Of a stretch of DNA of 64,000 nucleotides, positions 1 through 10,639 are shown one piece after another. The notes under the pieces are model-generated. The model was not told the DNA's origin. It ran no database searches and saw only the letters and a program-made list of their open reading frames with translations. The DNA comes from Limanda limanda (lineage: Eukaryota; Chordata; Actinopteri; Pleuronectiformes; Pleuronectidae): assembly GCF_963576545.1 (NCBI RefSeq), contig NC_083645.1:3806001-3870000 (forward strand), written 5' to 3'. The number at the start of each line of letters is the position of its first letter. The first letter of the stretch is position 1. Both the position numbers and the translations under genes were made by a program.

Positions 1-339
1 GCTGAAATGTTTGCAGCCTGAGGGATGTACGGCCTACCTATACCGGGGCCGGGACGGCTGAGGCCAAGGTGTGTTGGGTGTTTTCGCTTGGTAGGGAGAA
101 CGTGTGCGTGGCTGTTTGTGCTAAAGAGATTTGCGGAGCCATGGTGTTTGTAGAGGATGAGGCGAAATGTGCGTCGTTTTTTTCACAACAACCTTTAAAA
201 AAATTAGCGTTAGCATACCAGTGTTAACATGCTAGTGATATTTTTTTGCATGATAAACCCGGATTTTGGATTCGACTAATGATGATGTGTCAGGTTTTCG
301 CGACGACCAGTGATGGTGTAACTGCTTCTTGAAGAGTTG
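1..339. other. GC-richer, CpG-containing unassigned sequence
   Basis: The first ~170 bases are clearly richer in G+C and CpG than what follows. One plus-strand frame stays open from about base 6 to about 225 without a usable start. This could be the edge of a CpG island or 5' exon of a gene to the left of the window, but no protein similarity is recognisable. From ~180 the sequence turns AT-rich. Confidence 0.2.
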
Positions 340-458
340 TCCCAATTGGTAAGGGAAGCTTTCAACCACTACCCCTCATGACTCCGTTTCAAAGGGCAAG
401 ATAACCCTCGAAAACAAGAGGTAGGGGTAGGGCCAAGGGGTAAACGGGATTGGGCCTT
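340..458. mobile_element. Small palindromic MITE-like element
   Basis: The left part (cccaattggtaaggg... actacccctc) and the right part (gaggtaggggtagggcc... gggattgggcc) are approximate inverted complements, giving a ~118-bp fold-back unit. The right arm read on the minus strand begins GGCCCAATCCCGTTTACCCC, a pattern I associate from memory with short non-autonomous DNA transposons of fish. No coding capacity. The superfamily is not assigned. Confidence 0.4.
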
Positions 459-2094
459 AGTATTGATGTTTAATGTGTAATTGATTTGTATTGATATTTT
501 CCTCATTGCCTTTCACATTAAATATAAAAAATGCCTCTAGGTGTAACTAGTGTGTGGGTTGTCTGCTCATTGGCCTGACACTGAGCATCCCAGCAGCAGC
601 AAGGTCTGTTCCTGAACTTCTTTGCATTTTCATTCTCATCATGATCCTTTGGCTAGGGACCAAAGTGGGACCAAGGCATTGTTCATGTAGATACTCATGT
701 AGATGAGCAGTGAGAGCTGAATAGGAAGCCATGCAGATGTGAAGGATATGTTGCTTTGTGCAAGGCCTGAAAGCATGTGTGAATGTGTACTCACATACAG
801 AGACCACTCTTGTTTTTTTCTGTTTGAGTTAATGTTACTGAAGCTGTTTGAAATGCTGTGCAACTTTTCTTCTCTTTTGTTTGTCACAGATACCTATATG
901 GTATAGTGAAGTTTTTTAAATAAATCCATTTCTGCTGCTCCAGAGTAGCCTTAGTGATTCCTCTCACAGATCTTATGCTAATTTATGGGGAAATGAGAAG
1001 CATTTTAATGAACAGATTATACAGGCTCCACTAGAAATTGTGCTACTTCTTACAGCTTAACTGCATATTGTGAGTTTTTTATTCTTTTTTCCAGACCTGA
1101 ATTTCTTGTATAGGAGGTTCTTGAAAGCCACTTGAGATGTCTCATACATGACACATCAAACTGAATGTAGTCTGCAATACTTTTCTGATTATTAAATTTG
1201 TTTCAAACGAGTCTGCATTCATGTGTACCACAGCAGCACTGGAAAATGTTTGTAAATCGTCACCAAATCAAAGAAAGAAAACCATTAAATGTCTTTTAAT
1301 GGTTAACACACCTGGCTCTGTGAAAGCGGCTTGACACTAATTTTCTTTTTTTTGCTTATTTTTAGTTAGAAAATAGCAATGAATGTAAAGTGAGGAAAAC
1401 CTTGGACAGTATGAGTTGTGTTCTTTGGTTCTGTGTGTGTGAGCACCTTTTAACTCTGTGCCTTTTGAAATAAAACCAAACCAAAACCAGTGGGGGAAGC
1501 CTGCAAACACTCATTAGGAAACTGCTGGCTTCTTTTACAGGGAGGAGGTTTGAGAGGTACTTATTTCCATCCATTACTGAAGCCTGCCCCAGCTCCACCT
1601 GCTGATAAAATATTCCTCCCACTAATAATATGTCCATCTTGTTCCAGCCTCTTATCCAGATTGTATCACGCTATCAAAGCATTGGACTTTTGCCACAGTT
1701 GCTCACTTGGTGATTTATCGTATGCTTGCATCTGCAACTGTGTCGAGGTTCATGAAACCTGACATCAGTCTTGGACCAACCTGCACGCCTTTCAGTGATT
1801 TGGAGTGAGAATGAAATTAAAATAATAAAAAATTTATATTTGTGACTGACAAGGCTAATTCTATTATTTTATTTCCACTGATACATATGTTATTAAATGA
1901 AATTATCTTAATGGAACGTAGTGTGCTTTATTCCATTCCTTTGTGTTTTAAAGCGGTTGTGTAAATGTGTGTGTCATCTGCATAACTGTGATAGTGTTCT
2001 TTTTTATTATCTGAGCATGTGCGTCTTGATGACCAGTCAAAGGGCTTCACATTGCTGTTTCATTCATCATATACTATTTACTCTGCTGACATTT
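459..2094. other. No recognised gene apart from one candidate exon
   Basis: AT-rich single-copy-looking sequence. Short open frames on both strands overlap each other and carry no recognisable domain. Several pyrimidine tracts followed by CAG (for example before 890, 1096 and 1645) look like splice acceptors, but only the one at 1644 precedes a frame worth noting (separate entry). Confidence 0.3.
1645..1809 (+). CDS. Candidate terminal exon, unknown protein (weak)
   Basis: A pyrimidine-rich tract ending in CAG (bases ~1610-1644) is followed by an open frame of about 53 codons ending in TGA at 1807-1809, with AATAAA-like signals about 15 bases later. The predicted peptide starts SYPDCITLSKHWTFATVAHL and ends in an acidic residue. 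It has a moderately hydrophobic middle that could be a membrane segment. The same frame is closed by a stop just before the acceptor, as expected for an exon preceded by an intron. I do not recognise the protein, no upstream exon can be joined to it, and an overlapping frame is also open here. Chance is a real alternative. Confidence 0.15.
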
Positions 2095-2195
2095 GTGGCT
2101 CAGTACCTTGCCCAAGGAGACTTCAGCACACAGAAAAGGGGAAACCACTGACCTTCAGGTTAGTGGATGACCCGCTCTACTTTCTGAGCCAAGTG
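2095..2195 (-). repeat. tRNA-derived SINE fragment
   Basis: Contains the signature of the common teleost SINE in reverse: a 'cttgcccaaggagactt' stretch, then 'accactgaccttcaggtta', then 'gacccgctctac...ctgagcca'. On the minus strand the last block reads TGGCTCAG...GTAGAGC, a degenerate polymerase III A box. The B-box region is altered. A fuller copy of the same family lies at 39672-39944. Confidence 0.7.
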
Positions 2196-2421
2196 GTGGC
2201 TGGTTAATATGGGGCACTGGGGCGCCTGAGAAAAAAATCTGCACAAAAAATGTTTTCAAATTGTATTTGAATATTTTTGTCTAAATACATAATACTTCCT
2301 GGTGTGGGGCACCGGCCAAATGGATGGGAAACAGAGTTGACTGGATGTGGTATAATAAACAACATTTATTTCTTGAATCAGAATCATTCTAAATTGAACA
2401 GAGAAGTCAAAGTTACAAGAA

Positions 2422-3130
2422 ATGGCCCCAAAACATAAAAGACAGAAGAATTTCACAACAGCAGCAATTGAAGTAATTCTGTCGGATGTGGAAACCACAA
2501 ATGGCCCACTTTTCTGAAGCGTGTCCTCCAGAGTGACAATATTTATAAAAAATTAAGTCTGGGCTGCGAAAACTGAGGCTGAATGTCCCCTGAGGTTTGG
2601 ACGGACAAGTAAAAAAAAGGGATCGCAGGCCAGAAAAAAAAGGAAAACAGGAGGAGGACAAGGAATATCAGTTCTGACAGGATTATAGACTGCAGCAGGT
2701 ATTGGACGGTCATCATTAAGTGGAATTTGTTCAGGGAATAAAAGAGAAAGGGATGACTTCCACCAAGAACCGTCACCACAGGTAAGTTATTTCATTATTG
2801 TTAAGACGATATTTGCAATTTCTTGTGTCTTCTGTAATTAACGAGTGCAATTCAATCAGTACAAAATTGTACTTAAACGAAAATGGCATTGCTGCTGGCA
2901 ACAGTTAATTAACTGGGCTAAACAATATAATTTATAGGCTCAGATGATGCAGGAGCGGTTGATGCAGCACAGCCAACCTCTCCCTCCCAGTTGCCAGTGC
3001 CAGCCACACAGTCCACTTCCCAGTCCTCTTTCCTGGAGTCTTGAGGTTGTCAGCTGGCTCTCCTGGATGCAGTGAAGGAAATTGCGACATTAATGAATCA
3101 CTGAAACAGTTATTGGATGTCCTCGTAAAT
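2422..3130 (+). pseudogene. SANT/Myb-like accessory protein of Harbinger element, broken
   Basis: Starting at ATG 2422 the frame reads MAPKHKRQKNFTTAAIEVIL, which matches the opening helix of the Myb/SANT-like DNA-binding domain encoded by PIF/Harbinger transposons (typically ...RNFT..EIEVLL.EVE). A stop follows after about 30 codons and the rest of the domain survives only across frame changes. A good donor (CACAG|GTAAGT, 2781/2782) and an acceptor at 2937 bound a ~156-bp intron. The second exon encodes a Ser/Pro/Gln-rich linker and then, after another stop, a piece resembling the C-terminal helix (..LLDAVKEIAT..). In active elements this protein carries the transposase to the nucleus and binds the ends. 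Here it is a relic. Confidence 0.5.
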
Positions 3131-3271
3131 AAATAAGTGCATGACTGAATGTGTGTGTGTGTGTCATTTACTGAAGAAAAATAAGCATAAACCCAGAAGG
3201 AAAAGTGAAATAATTCACATCAACATGGGTTTATAAAGTTTATTCCGGAAATTATTTTGAAATAATGCATT

Positions 3272-3600
3272 TTAACTTACCATTATTAAAGACGCTGTAT
3301 TAAGGCGTAGTGATCCAGCACTGCAGCCCTGGCAGGAAGCCACACATTGGCTGTGTGTCTTTGTGCCTTCTGGTTGTGGTTCTGCTCCAGGTGGTGATGC
3401 CATGAGCCATAGGTTGTACAGCACACAACATGCCAGGATAATTCTGCACACCTTCTCAAGAATATAAAGAAGCTTGCTGCCAGCTGTGTCCAAGCACGTC
3501 AAACGACCCTTGAGCGGCTCTATCACGGCGCGTGGGCATGGATGTCATTGGAGCGCACCTCTTGTGGGGTTTGAGGGTTGGCAAGTAGAAGAACCAGCAG
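3272..3600 (-). pseudogene. Harbinger (HARBI1-like) transposase C-terminal fragment
   Basis: Read on the minus strand, the region begins with LANPQTPQEVRSNDIHAHA. After a frameshift and stop near 3525 it continues with IEPLKGRLTCLD and then EKVCRIILACCVLYNLW. These are the conserved C-terminal blocks of PIF/Harbinger DDE transposases: the 'NP.T..E..YN..HA..R' motif, the 'GRLKGRW.CLD' motif, and the 'P.KVC.II.ACC.LHN' helix. The first two catalytic aspartates would lie upstream (higher coordinates) and are absent. Only about 100 of ~350-400 residues remain. The identification is confident; the copy is dead. Confidence 0.75.
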
Positions 3601-3610
3601 AACCAATTTT

Positions 3611-4167
3611 ATATGCTCTCATATCTGAAGAAATGATCTTTTAATATATAAATAAATTCCTTGCTACGGCCTCATACTGACTTTTGCAAGACATAACGCA
3701 CAACCACTGAGGAATTAATAAATTTTTGATAAAATTGTTGACAACTGACACCAACAAAGTAAATACATTATAGTATAACTTTTCATGGTCTGCTCTTTAT
3801 CGTGGAACATCCCTTCACCTGCTTTGTCCCCTCATTCATCATTCTAATCTACTGTGTTGAACTTACACTGTCATTTATCATTCAGTGAGTTGAGAGGAGG
3901 AACTGTTAGTTCTCCATCTTGTTCCATTACATCACAATTTGCTGAGTATAATTTAGCATTAATGAGTCGGGGTGTGTGTGTGTGCAAGAGTGTGCAAGTG
4001 TGTTTCCAAATGAGTGTATAAAATGGCTAATGAAGAATTTGTGGTTTCGCATGGGTGGACTCGGTTTGACTTCCTGATTCATGATCTGTCACATCCACTT
4101 TACCTTTCTTGATCTCTCAGTGGAAGCGGGACTCAAGAACAGCTGCAGACTGTGTTGAGAGGAACCA
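3611..4167. other. No recognised feature
   Basis: AT-rich sequence with a short TG tract near 3970-4000. No open frame, RNA gene or repeat boundary that I can support. Confidence 0.3.
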
Positions 4168-4170
4168 TAA

Positions 4171-4979
4171 CGCCGGGTTCACACTGGACGCGGAAGCGAC
4201 GCACTAATCCCTAGAGCGCCGGCCCTTGGCTGTTCACACCGGACGCTGAAGCGGCGCGCTAATAATATCACGTACTTTTGCTGTTATCAGCCTACAGTTA
4301 AAACGGCATTTAATCATTTTTTTCAAGCATATACTTACTTGTTGCTCCAACATTAACTGCAACAGCATCCCAACATTTGTATTTTTGTCTCATATGTGCT
4401 GAGGATCATACAACTCACTGTACTTCTCCACTTCAATTATTAATTTAATGTCATCCATCTTCAAGAACTTCTCCGCTGTTTGCTCTGTTGATTGTCGGGT
4501 GTGGAGGGTGAATTACGTATTCTCCACTCAAGCCTATATTGAGAATACGTAGCCCCCCCCTCTCTCTCTTTATCTATATGACTTGTGTGGCTTTAGTGGA
4601 TTGGCAGAGGAATACATCTAATAATGTGATTGGTAAAATTGGTCAAATTAAACTTCCAGGACAACAGAAGAGGAATACAAAGTATGGGATGCATATTTGA
4701 TCATTTATATCATATAAAATATGTCATCAATATCGTTTAAAATCATTTTTCAGTGTGTTTCCTGGATATGCTCGCGTCCAGCACAAAAAATAGACTCAAC
4801 GCCGAAAAGACCGCTGCACAGCGCTAGGCAGCCTTGGAGTGGCGCAGTGCTTCAACGTCCAGTGTGACCCGCACAAAGGATTAACATGGGAGTGGATGGG
4901 AGCCAGCTAGCTTTTAAGGCTTGGCACTGCGCTTACGCGTCGCTTTGGCGTCGCTTACGCATCCGGTGTGAACCCGGCG
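4171..4979. mobile_element. Harbinger-type MITE with TAA target duplication
   Basis: Starts CGCCGGGTTCACACTGGACG and ends with its inverted counterpart (...CATCCGGTGTGAACCCGGCG). TAA directly flanks both ends (4168-4170 and 4980-4982). A 3-bp TWA duplication is the hallmark of PIF/Harbinger insertions. Inside the termini are subterminal runs of GCG/CGC words (for example gcgtcgctttggcgtcgctt). Length 809 bp with no transposase. A 5' fragment of the same family is at 13142. Confidence 0.7.
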
Positions 4980-4982
4980 TAA

Positions 4983-7900
4983 GGCTGCCATCCAATCAAT
5001 TCCATGACTGCCACTTATCTGACTACTATTGTTTACGACGTAGCCTAAAACTGTTAGCCTACAACACCTTTTTGGCTCCAGTGTGATATATAGGGAGAGA
5101 GTTCAGTCTTAGCCATTGGAAAAATACTGTCTGAATAAGTCTGCTTAAAAAAGTTTTACAAAACTTTGTACCACTTCTCCCTCCTTCATTGAACTTAATT
5201 AGGTTCAGTTTATAAGCATTAATGGAGAAAATACTTAGAGCCTATAGGCCGGCATGAGCACTGCATTGTAAAAGTTTAATTTCCAGTGTGCATCCACATT
5301 ACATTGGTTGTAGAAGCTTGGTAATAGCTGTCTAGTCAGTTAGTAGAAGTCAGGCTTAATACAACACTAAGCTCACCAGTGTAGAAATGGTAAACCTTAG
5401 CGTAATTGACCCAACATTATAGGTTTAGGAGATTCAGAATTTGATGTTGTTTTGCAATCTTGTTGATTCCACAATAAACAATGGAGAAGCTTGCCAGGCT
5501 AACGGCTTCCAATACAACTTGTCTTTTGCTAAGCTACACTGCACATGCTCAATCTACAGTGTACACAAATCATTGTACACCCAGTTGAAACTTAATCAGA
5601 CTTATGCAACTGAGTCTTACGTTCAATCATCTTCTTAAACCGGAGTATTACTTTATGATTTGTTTTGTTCCGGTATAATGCTACAGCGGTGCCACAGTCC
5701 TGAACCCTGCTCTGATGGGCCTCGCTGAGGAGAGGATGCTTTGTTAGTAAGATGAGCTCAAACTGTAAAACTGTCATCGCACCAATTTAGAATTTTTAAC
5801 CCGCCAGGAACAGGCATATTTGACTCATCAAAAACTAAATGTTCTGCTTCCCTAACATCTACAACATATGTATTGTGTTGCTTTAATTAGGTCTTGTCCT
5901 CAAATGTCCTCCCCACTTGCTAATAAAGCACACATCCTCCAAATTCCACTGGAATTTTTATGTGTTGATTGTTCTTTCGGAACATCATCTCTTCCAGTGT
6001 GCATCTGAACTCCACACAACCCTATTTCAGTCTGCATCACTCGAGACCATAATGTGTACCAATTAAGGCGGCAGGATAAAGCAGTTTTTCCTGCTTCTAC
6101 ATCGAGCTCTTTAAACATACAGAATGTTCCTAGGAAGAGTTCATATTTTAATTAGTTCAAGAATGTTGGACATAAGTAAATCATATGAGCGGTTTTTACG
6201 AATCATTTGCAAAAAAAAAACATGTGCATGACAGTCTGGGTTAAAAGCTGCAGAAATGGCTAAGTGGACCTTGAGTTAATTTAAAGTGGCTCAGGGGTAT
6301 TAAATTGAAACAGGGAGAGCTGGTCTCTAATTGCACTGAATATTCCCTTCATCAGTCTGGGTTCTTGTTGATTGAACATGGAGATGATCACTCTATGAAC
6401 TCAGAAGTTCCAGCTTATGTCCATTAATTTTTCTCCATCAAAGGATGGGAATTTTCTCTGCATAGTCAGTTATCTGTATCGATCATGATTTAATGGAACA
6501 ACAGAGGGCCTTTCGGTATAGCTCAGTGATCAACTCAGTCTTCTCACGTGTGTGTGTGTGCGGTTTCTATATTTGTGTGACACCACTTTTGGGAAGATAC
6601 CAGAGGGAATACAAGTTAATTACAATGCTTGTTTTTAAGAACCTCAGCATATTTTTTTTCCCCTGGCAGACACTTCTGTTATTTTGGATATTCGGATATA
6701 ACAACCTGCACTCGTGTTAAAACACAAAAGCGCCTGCAATGTTATACAATCCTGTACAGCAAAACATTAATAAATCCAACCCTTGTCAAAAGTTTTAATA
6801 TGTTTTACAACACTTGAATCAACAACTCTCGAAAACAGTTTCAACAAAAACTTGGACATTATATCCTTCATATATAGGAAGGATTTATTGCAGTTCTGCT
6901 GTGTAGGACTGCATTAATCATAGCAAGGTGTACCTAGTAGACTCCCAACTGAGAGTACATTTCAATGAGGTGTTATTTGTAAATAGCCAACAATGCTTTT
7001 TATAACCAGGGTGCTGGATCCTGGACCACTTCAGAGCACAAGCTCTGGCACAAACATTTAGTAACCATTATGAGAGAGTCTATTTTTATTTAAAACCATG
7101 ACCTTTTCTAGTAAGATGCTGCTCACACCGTGCTGTATCACCATGTACTGTAGAGTAATACATGGATGTAACAAGTTCTTCTCACTTGGATGGAGCATTA
7201 TGCTGGTCTGACTTTCATTCAAGACTTTTGCCAGTGTAAAGGATTTAAATATTCACTCCCCCACCAAGTATTTTTATTTAAATGAAGTTAGGTAATGCAT
7301 AGCAATGAATAGTTTCATCCCAGTTTGTTTGGCTACACTGTTAATCAATAAATTAGCCACTGTGGCTGTTTGCTGTCCACAGTTGTCAATACAGGTGTCT
7401 TTTTTAATGGGACTCACATACACCTGCCATTACAAATAATTCATGACTGATTGACCAGATTGTTAAATATCTGTAAGCCTCAGCATTGTTTTCTTGTACA
7501 TAGTTCAGTGGTACATTCATGGGCAGGTAGTCAGAGAATTAAACCTGCAAATCCACCTGAGCTGACTGTAACATATCTCTCTGAGAGCTTTCTTTGTTTC
7601 ATTGACATCCTGATATCATATCAAGTTGCTTGATCTTCCTGAAAAGACTCCAGTGAAATCAATACAACCCAATATAGCTCCACTTAACATGAAAAGACAG
7701 TTGGATTTCTCTGCAAGTGCTCAATGTGAGCCAGATGAATAATAAAGGAAACTCCAGGTGACTCCGACAGCAACTTGATAAGTTTATGTGTCTAGGTGCC
7801 TGAAGGTGAGCGGAGCCGACCTGATGACTTGATGCGAGAAGTTAGGTTTGGGAGGAGGGTAAGGAGGTTAGGATAATGGTTAGTGTAAGTGTGTGTGTGA

Positions 7901-9207
7901 GTTTATGCGCATCTTTACCTTTTATCCCTGTGTTTAACGCAGTACAACAAATAAAAACGTCTTGTGAATTTGAACCTCACTGTGTGTGTAACTCCAGTGA
8001 GGTAGTTTGTGTATGTGTGTGTGAGAAGTGGAAAATCAACATGGCCAGTCTGTATCACATTCCCCTGGGACTGAGCCAATCAATAATGCAGCGAACTGCA
8101 ATACATCCACTCTGTCTCTCAAACACACACGCACACACACTCAGCTATCCGAAAGGAGCTTTTTGAATGCATTAGTGCCGTGTGTGTAAGACAATAAAAG
8201 GCTGTGTGTAAGTTTGCTAACACACACACACCTGTCTCTGTGTTGTTGATATTGTGGAAGTAAATCCACTCGGCTTTGTGATGCTTCATCGCACATGGCC
8301 TCATAACTGATGCTGCAGCTTCTCACAAAGACTCAGAGCTTATATATTTATCATATGGAATGAATAAGTAACCCTGTGCCATGATTGACTTATATTCTCA
8401 GTTATAGTGCATTTTAATAGATCCTCAAAAAAAGAAAAAGAGAGAAAATGGCTTGCAGCCCTTGTGTTGCCAAAACCTGAAAGTAAAATTTGACGTACAC
8501 AAAACCATTGTGAGGGGACTGCAACTGGACCTGTGCCTGAACAAGCCTGAGTCCTGAGCAAATGTGCCTGATGTGTTACCTGAAACTGTGGTTGTCCTCC
8601 CTGTACAAACAGTAGCACTGATCATCTCAAACACTATTTTAATGGGACATGACCTTTTGTGAATGTGCCAATAATGACTGTTGTCAGGAGCAAAAAGCTG
8701 GAAGAGGTAAAAGGTTTCTGTTGTTGTGTCGTATAAACCTGACGTGTCTACTTAGACAGCTTTCAGCTACGTTTTTCAATCACCCAAGATATATGCTGCT
8801 TTATTTTAATCCTTCCATACCGGTGGTGTAATACCTCTAATTCAGGTTTTCAGTCATGCTTCATGCTCATAAACTCAGGGGGAAAGCTTAGCAATTTTTT
8901 TGTATTTTACACATATAACTACAAGATGTGCGTATTGTGCTTTCCAATCATGGCTGATAAATACAAAAATCCTTGTGCAAGTGAACTTCAGAGATGCTGC
9001 TGCTCTGCTACAGACCTGATGCAAAGACTTCTGTGTCGTGTTGCAGAGGAGATCATGGAGGATGATTGGCTATATGAACTTTGAGACTGTTTCCCACCAA
9101 CATTTAACTTGAGATGGGTTTGACCATGAATGCAATTTTTCCATTAAATTAACCAAACATGTCTCCAAACATGAGTGCAATTGTTTATTTAATAAAAAAT
9201 GTTTCTT
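4983..9207. other. Long stretch without recognised gene or element
   Basis: About 4.2 kb of AT-rich sequence. Open frames are short, overlap on both strands and show no domain. Short TG/CA runs occur near 6550, 7890, 8010 and 8125. I see no transposon termini, tRNA-like fold or splice-bounded exon that I can defend. Confidence 0.3.
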
Positions 9208-9370
9208 AACCCATTAGGACCTACAGCGCAGAATAAAAATGAATTCTAAAACTAAGCGTAACTTGAGAATGACCCCGTAAAGATCGGAAGACCTGCAATA
9301 TTGCAAATTTGTACCAAAAACATAAATTTATTAGCCTCTGAAGCAGATAGACATGAAAACATTTGCCAGC
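9208..9370. repeat. Dispersed repeat fragment (TTAACCCATTAGGACC type)
   Basis: Begins TTAACCCATTAGGACC, which resembles a piggyBac-type end (TTAA followed by CCC). It contains 'gcctctgaagcagatagac'. The same ~12-bp core, as gcttcagaggct, recurs at ~24893 and ~52122, and a near-identical start (AACCCATTAAGACC) is at ~24634. No matching right end is visible, so this is probably one end of a decayed non-autonomous element. Confidence 0.35.
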
Positions 9371-9951
9371 TCGAACATTTGGTTTTCATTGTAAATCATT
9401 GCTTTTTCAAAAAAAAAAGAATATACTGAATTAAATGATTGGGAAAACTTCCTTCATCAGTAGGTGTTTCCATCACCATGGTAACCAGATGCTGAGATTT
9501 GAATTTGAAGCTGATTTGATTTTGACAGTGACATTCCATCAATAAATCCACTCTGGCTGTGACAACAGGACGAATCTGATTGGGCATCCTGGCAGGAGTC
9601 CTCTGATTGGATGTTGTCTTTTTGACTTTGCCTTAAATCCTTTTAAAGTTTATGACGGTCTGCTATGCCACTCTGACCTTGTGAGGTGAGTGCTGTCTCA
9701 CTCTCTTCAAGTATGTATTTATCCAGAATGCTAACCAATTCAATTCATATATTTTAATTTTGAAATTAAGCTACTGTAAAATATGAAGTTGCTGCTGTTA
9801 CCTGCTGCTGTAAAATGTTGATAATGAGCTGGTTTCTATGCTGGTTGTTGTGAAATGTATTTATTCAAATGGGATAAACACCTTGAGTTGAACCAACTCG
9901 TTTTCCAGAGGATGGTTGCTTTCATGAAAAATGTGGGATAATTGTTGATGT
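9371..9951. other. No recognised feature
   Basis: AT-rich flank of the LTR element that begins at 9952. No coding or repeat structure that I can support. Confidence 0.3.
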
Positions 9952-10442
9952 TGTGACGTTCTGTCATTTTAGTTGATAGATTTCAGTTTTTTGTGTTTTC
10001 TGTTTCCTGTTTTATTTTGTAGTCTTGTTTCCTTATGTGTTATCAGCTTCTCGTGTATGTTCACTTCCTGTCTTGGTGGTTGTCTTCCCCAGTGCTCACG
10101 TGTTGCACCTGTGGCTAATTACCCCTGCTTTCCCTGTGTCTCCATATAAGCCTCTGTGTTCCCCTTTGTCCTTTGTCGGTTCGTACTCGTTGACGCTTAA
10201 GGTTTGTCCTGTCCTGCTTTCCCGTCCTTATCTTTCGTGTTCCCTGTGCGCCTTGACGCTCAGTTTCTGCTCCTCTGTTTCACCAGAGAAGGCACCAGTG
10301 TTTTTCGTCCTCTTGTTCTTGCTCTCCAGTAGTCACCTGTTAGTGTTTATGTTTTGGTCTAGTTTTAGACTCTTTATATTAAAATTATATTTTCTGTTAA
10401 ACCTCTGCATCCTGGGTCCATCTCCTTCCACAAACCTTGACA
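9952..10442 (+). repeat. 5' long terminal repeat
   Basis: Begins TGTGACGTTCTGTCA and ends ACCTTGACA, the TG...CA ends of an LTR. The first ~158 bp recur at 12611-12768. A related but distinct LTR, sharing blocks such as CCCCAGTGCTCA.GTGTT.CACCTGTG and the terminal CTCTGC.TC.TGGGTCC, is found in reverse at 18797-19182. A TATA-like tract (ccatataagcc) near 10141 and later AT-rich sequence could serve as promoter and polyadenylation regions. Confidence 0.7.
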
Positions 10443-10639
10443 GATCGAACCGACCAAATTATGGACCCAGCAGAGATTAATTTAATTTACTGAAAAGTTT
10501 TTTATTTTGATGCTTTGTTGGAGGAGCTGTGTGGTTCGGGCACCAGGCATCAAGCAAAGACCCTGTAGGATATCGCAGTGGTTGAGGCATGGCTGAAGGA
10601 TCGCCCTTGGGTAAGCCATTTTGTCCCGCACCTAGTGGT

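Larger units (their letters stand above)
2220..3610. mobile_element. Decayed PIF/Harbinger element
   Basis: The interval holds remnants of both genes typical of PIF/Harbinger elements: a SANT/Myb-like accessory gene on the plus strand (2422-3130) and the transposase 3' end on the minus strand (3272-3600), arranged tail to tail. Boundaries are approximate because I could not find intact terminal inverted repeats. Most of the transposase, including the catalytic core, is missing. Confidence 0.6.

Noticed and set aside
5592..6118. Short minus-strand frames near 5.6-6.1 kb as a host gene
   Set aside because: No domain, no donor/acceptor set that joins them, and no codon pattern distinct from the flanks.
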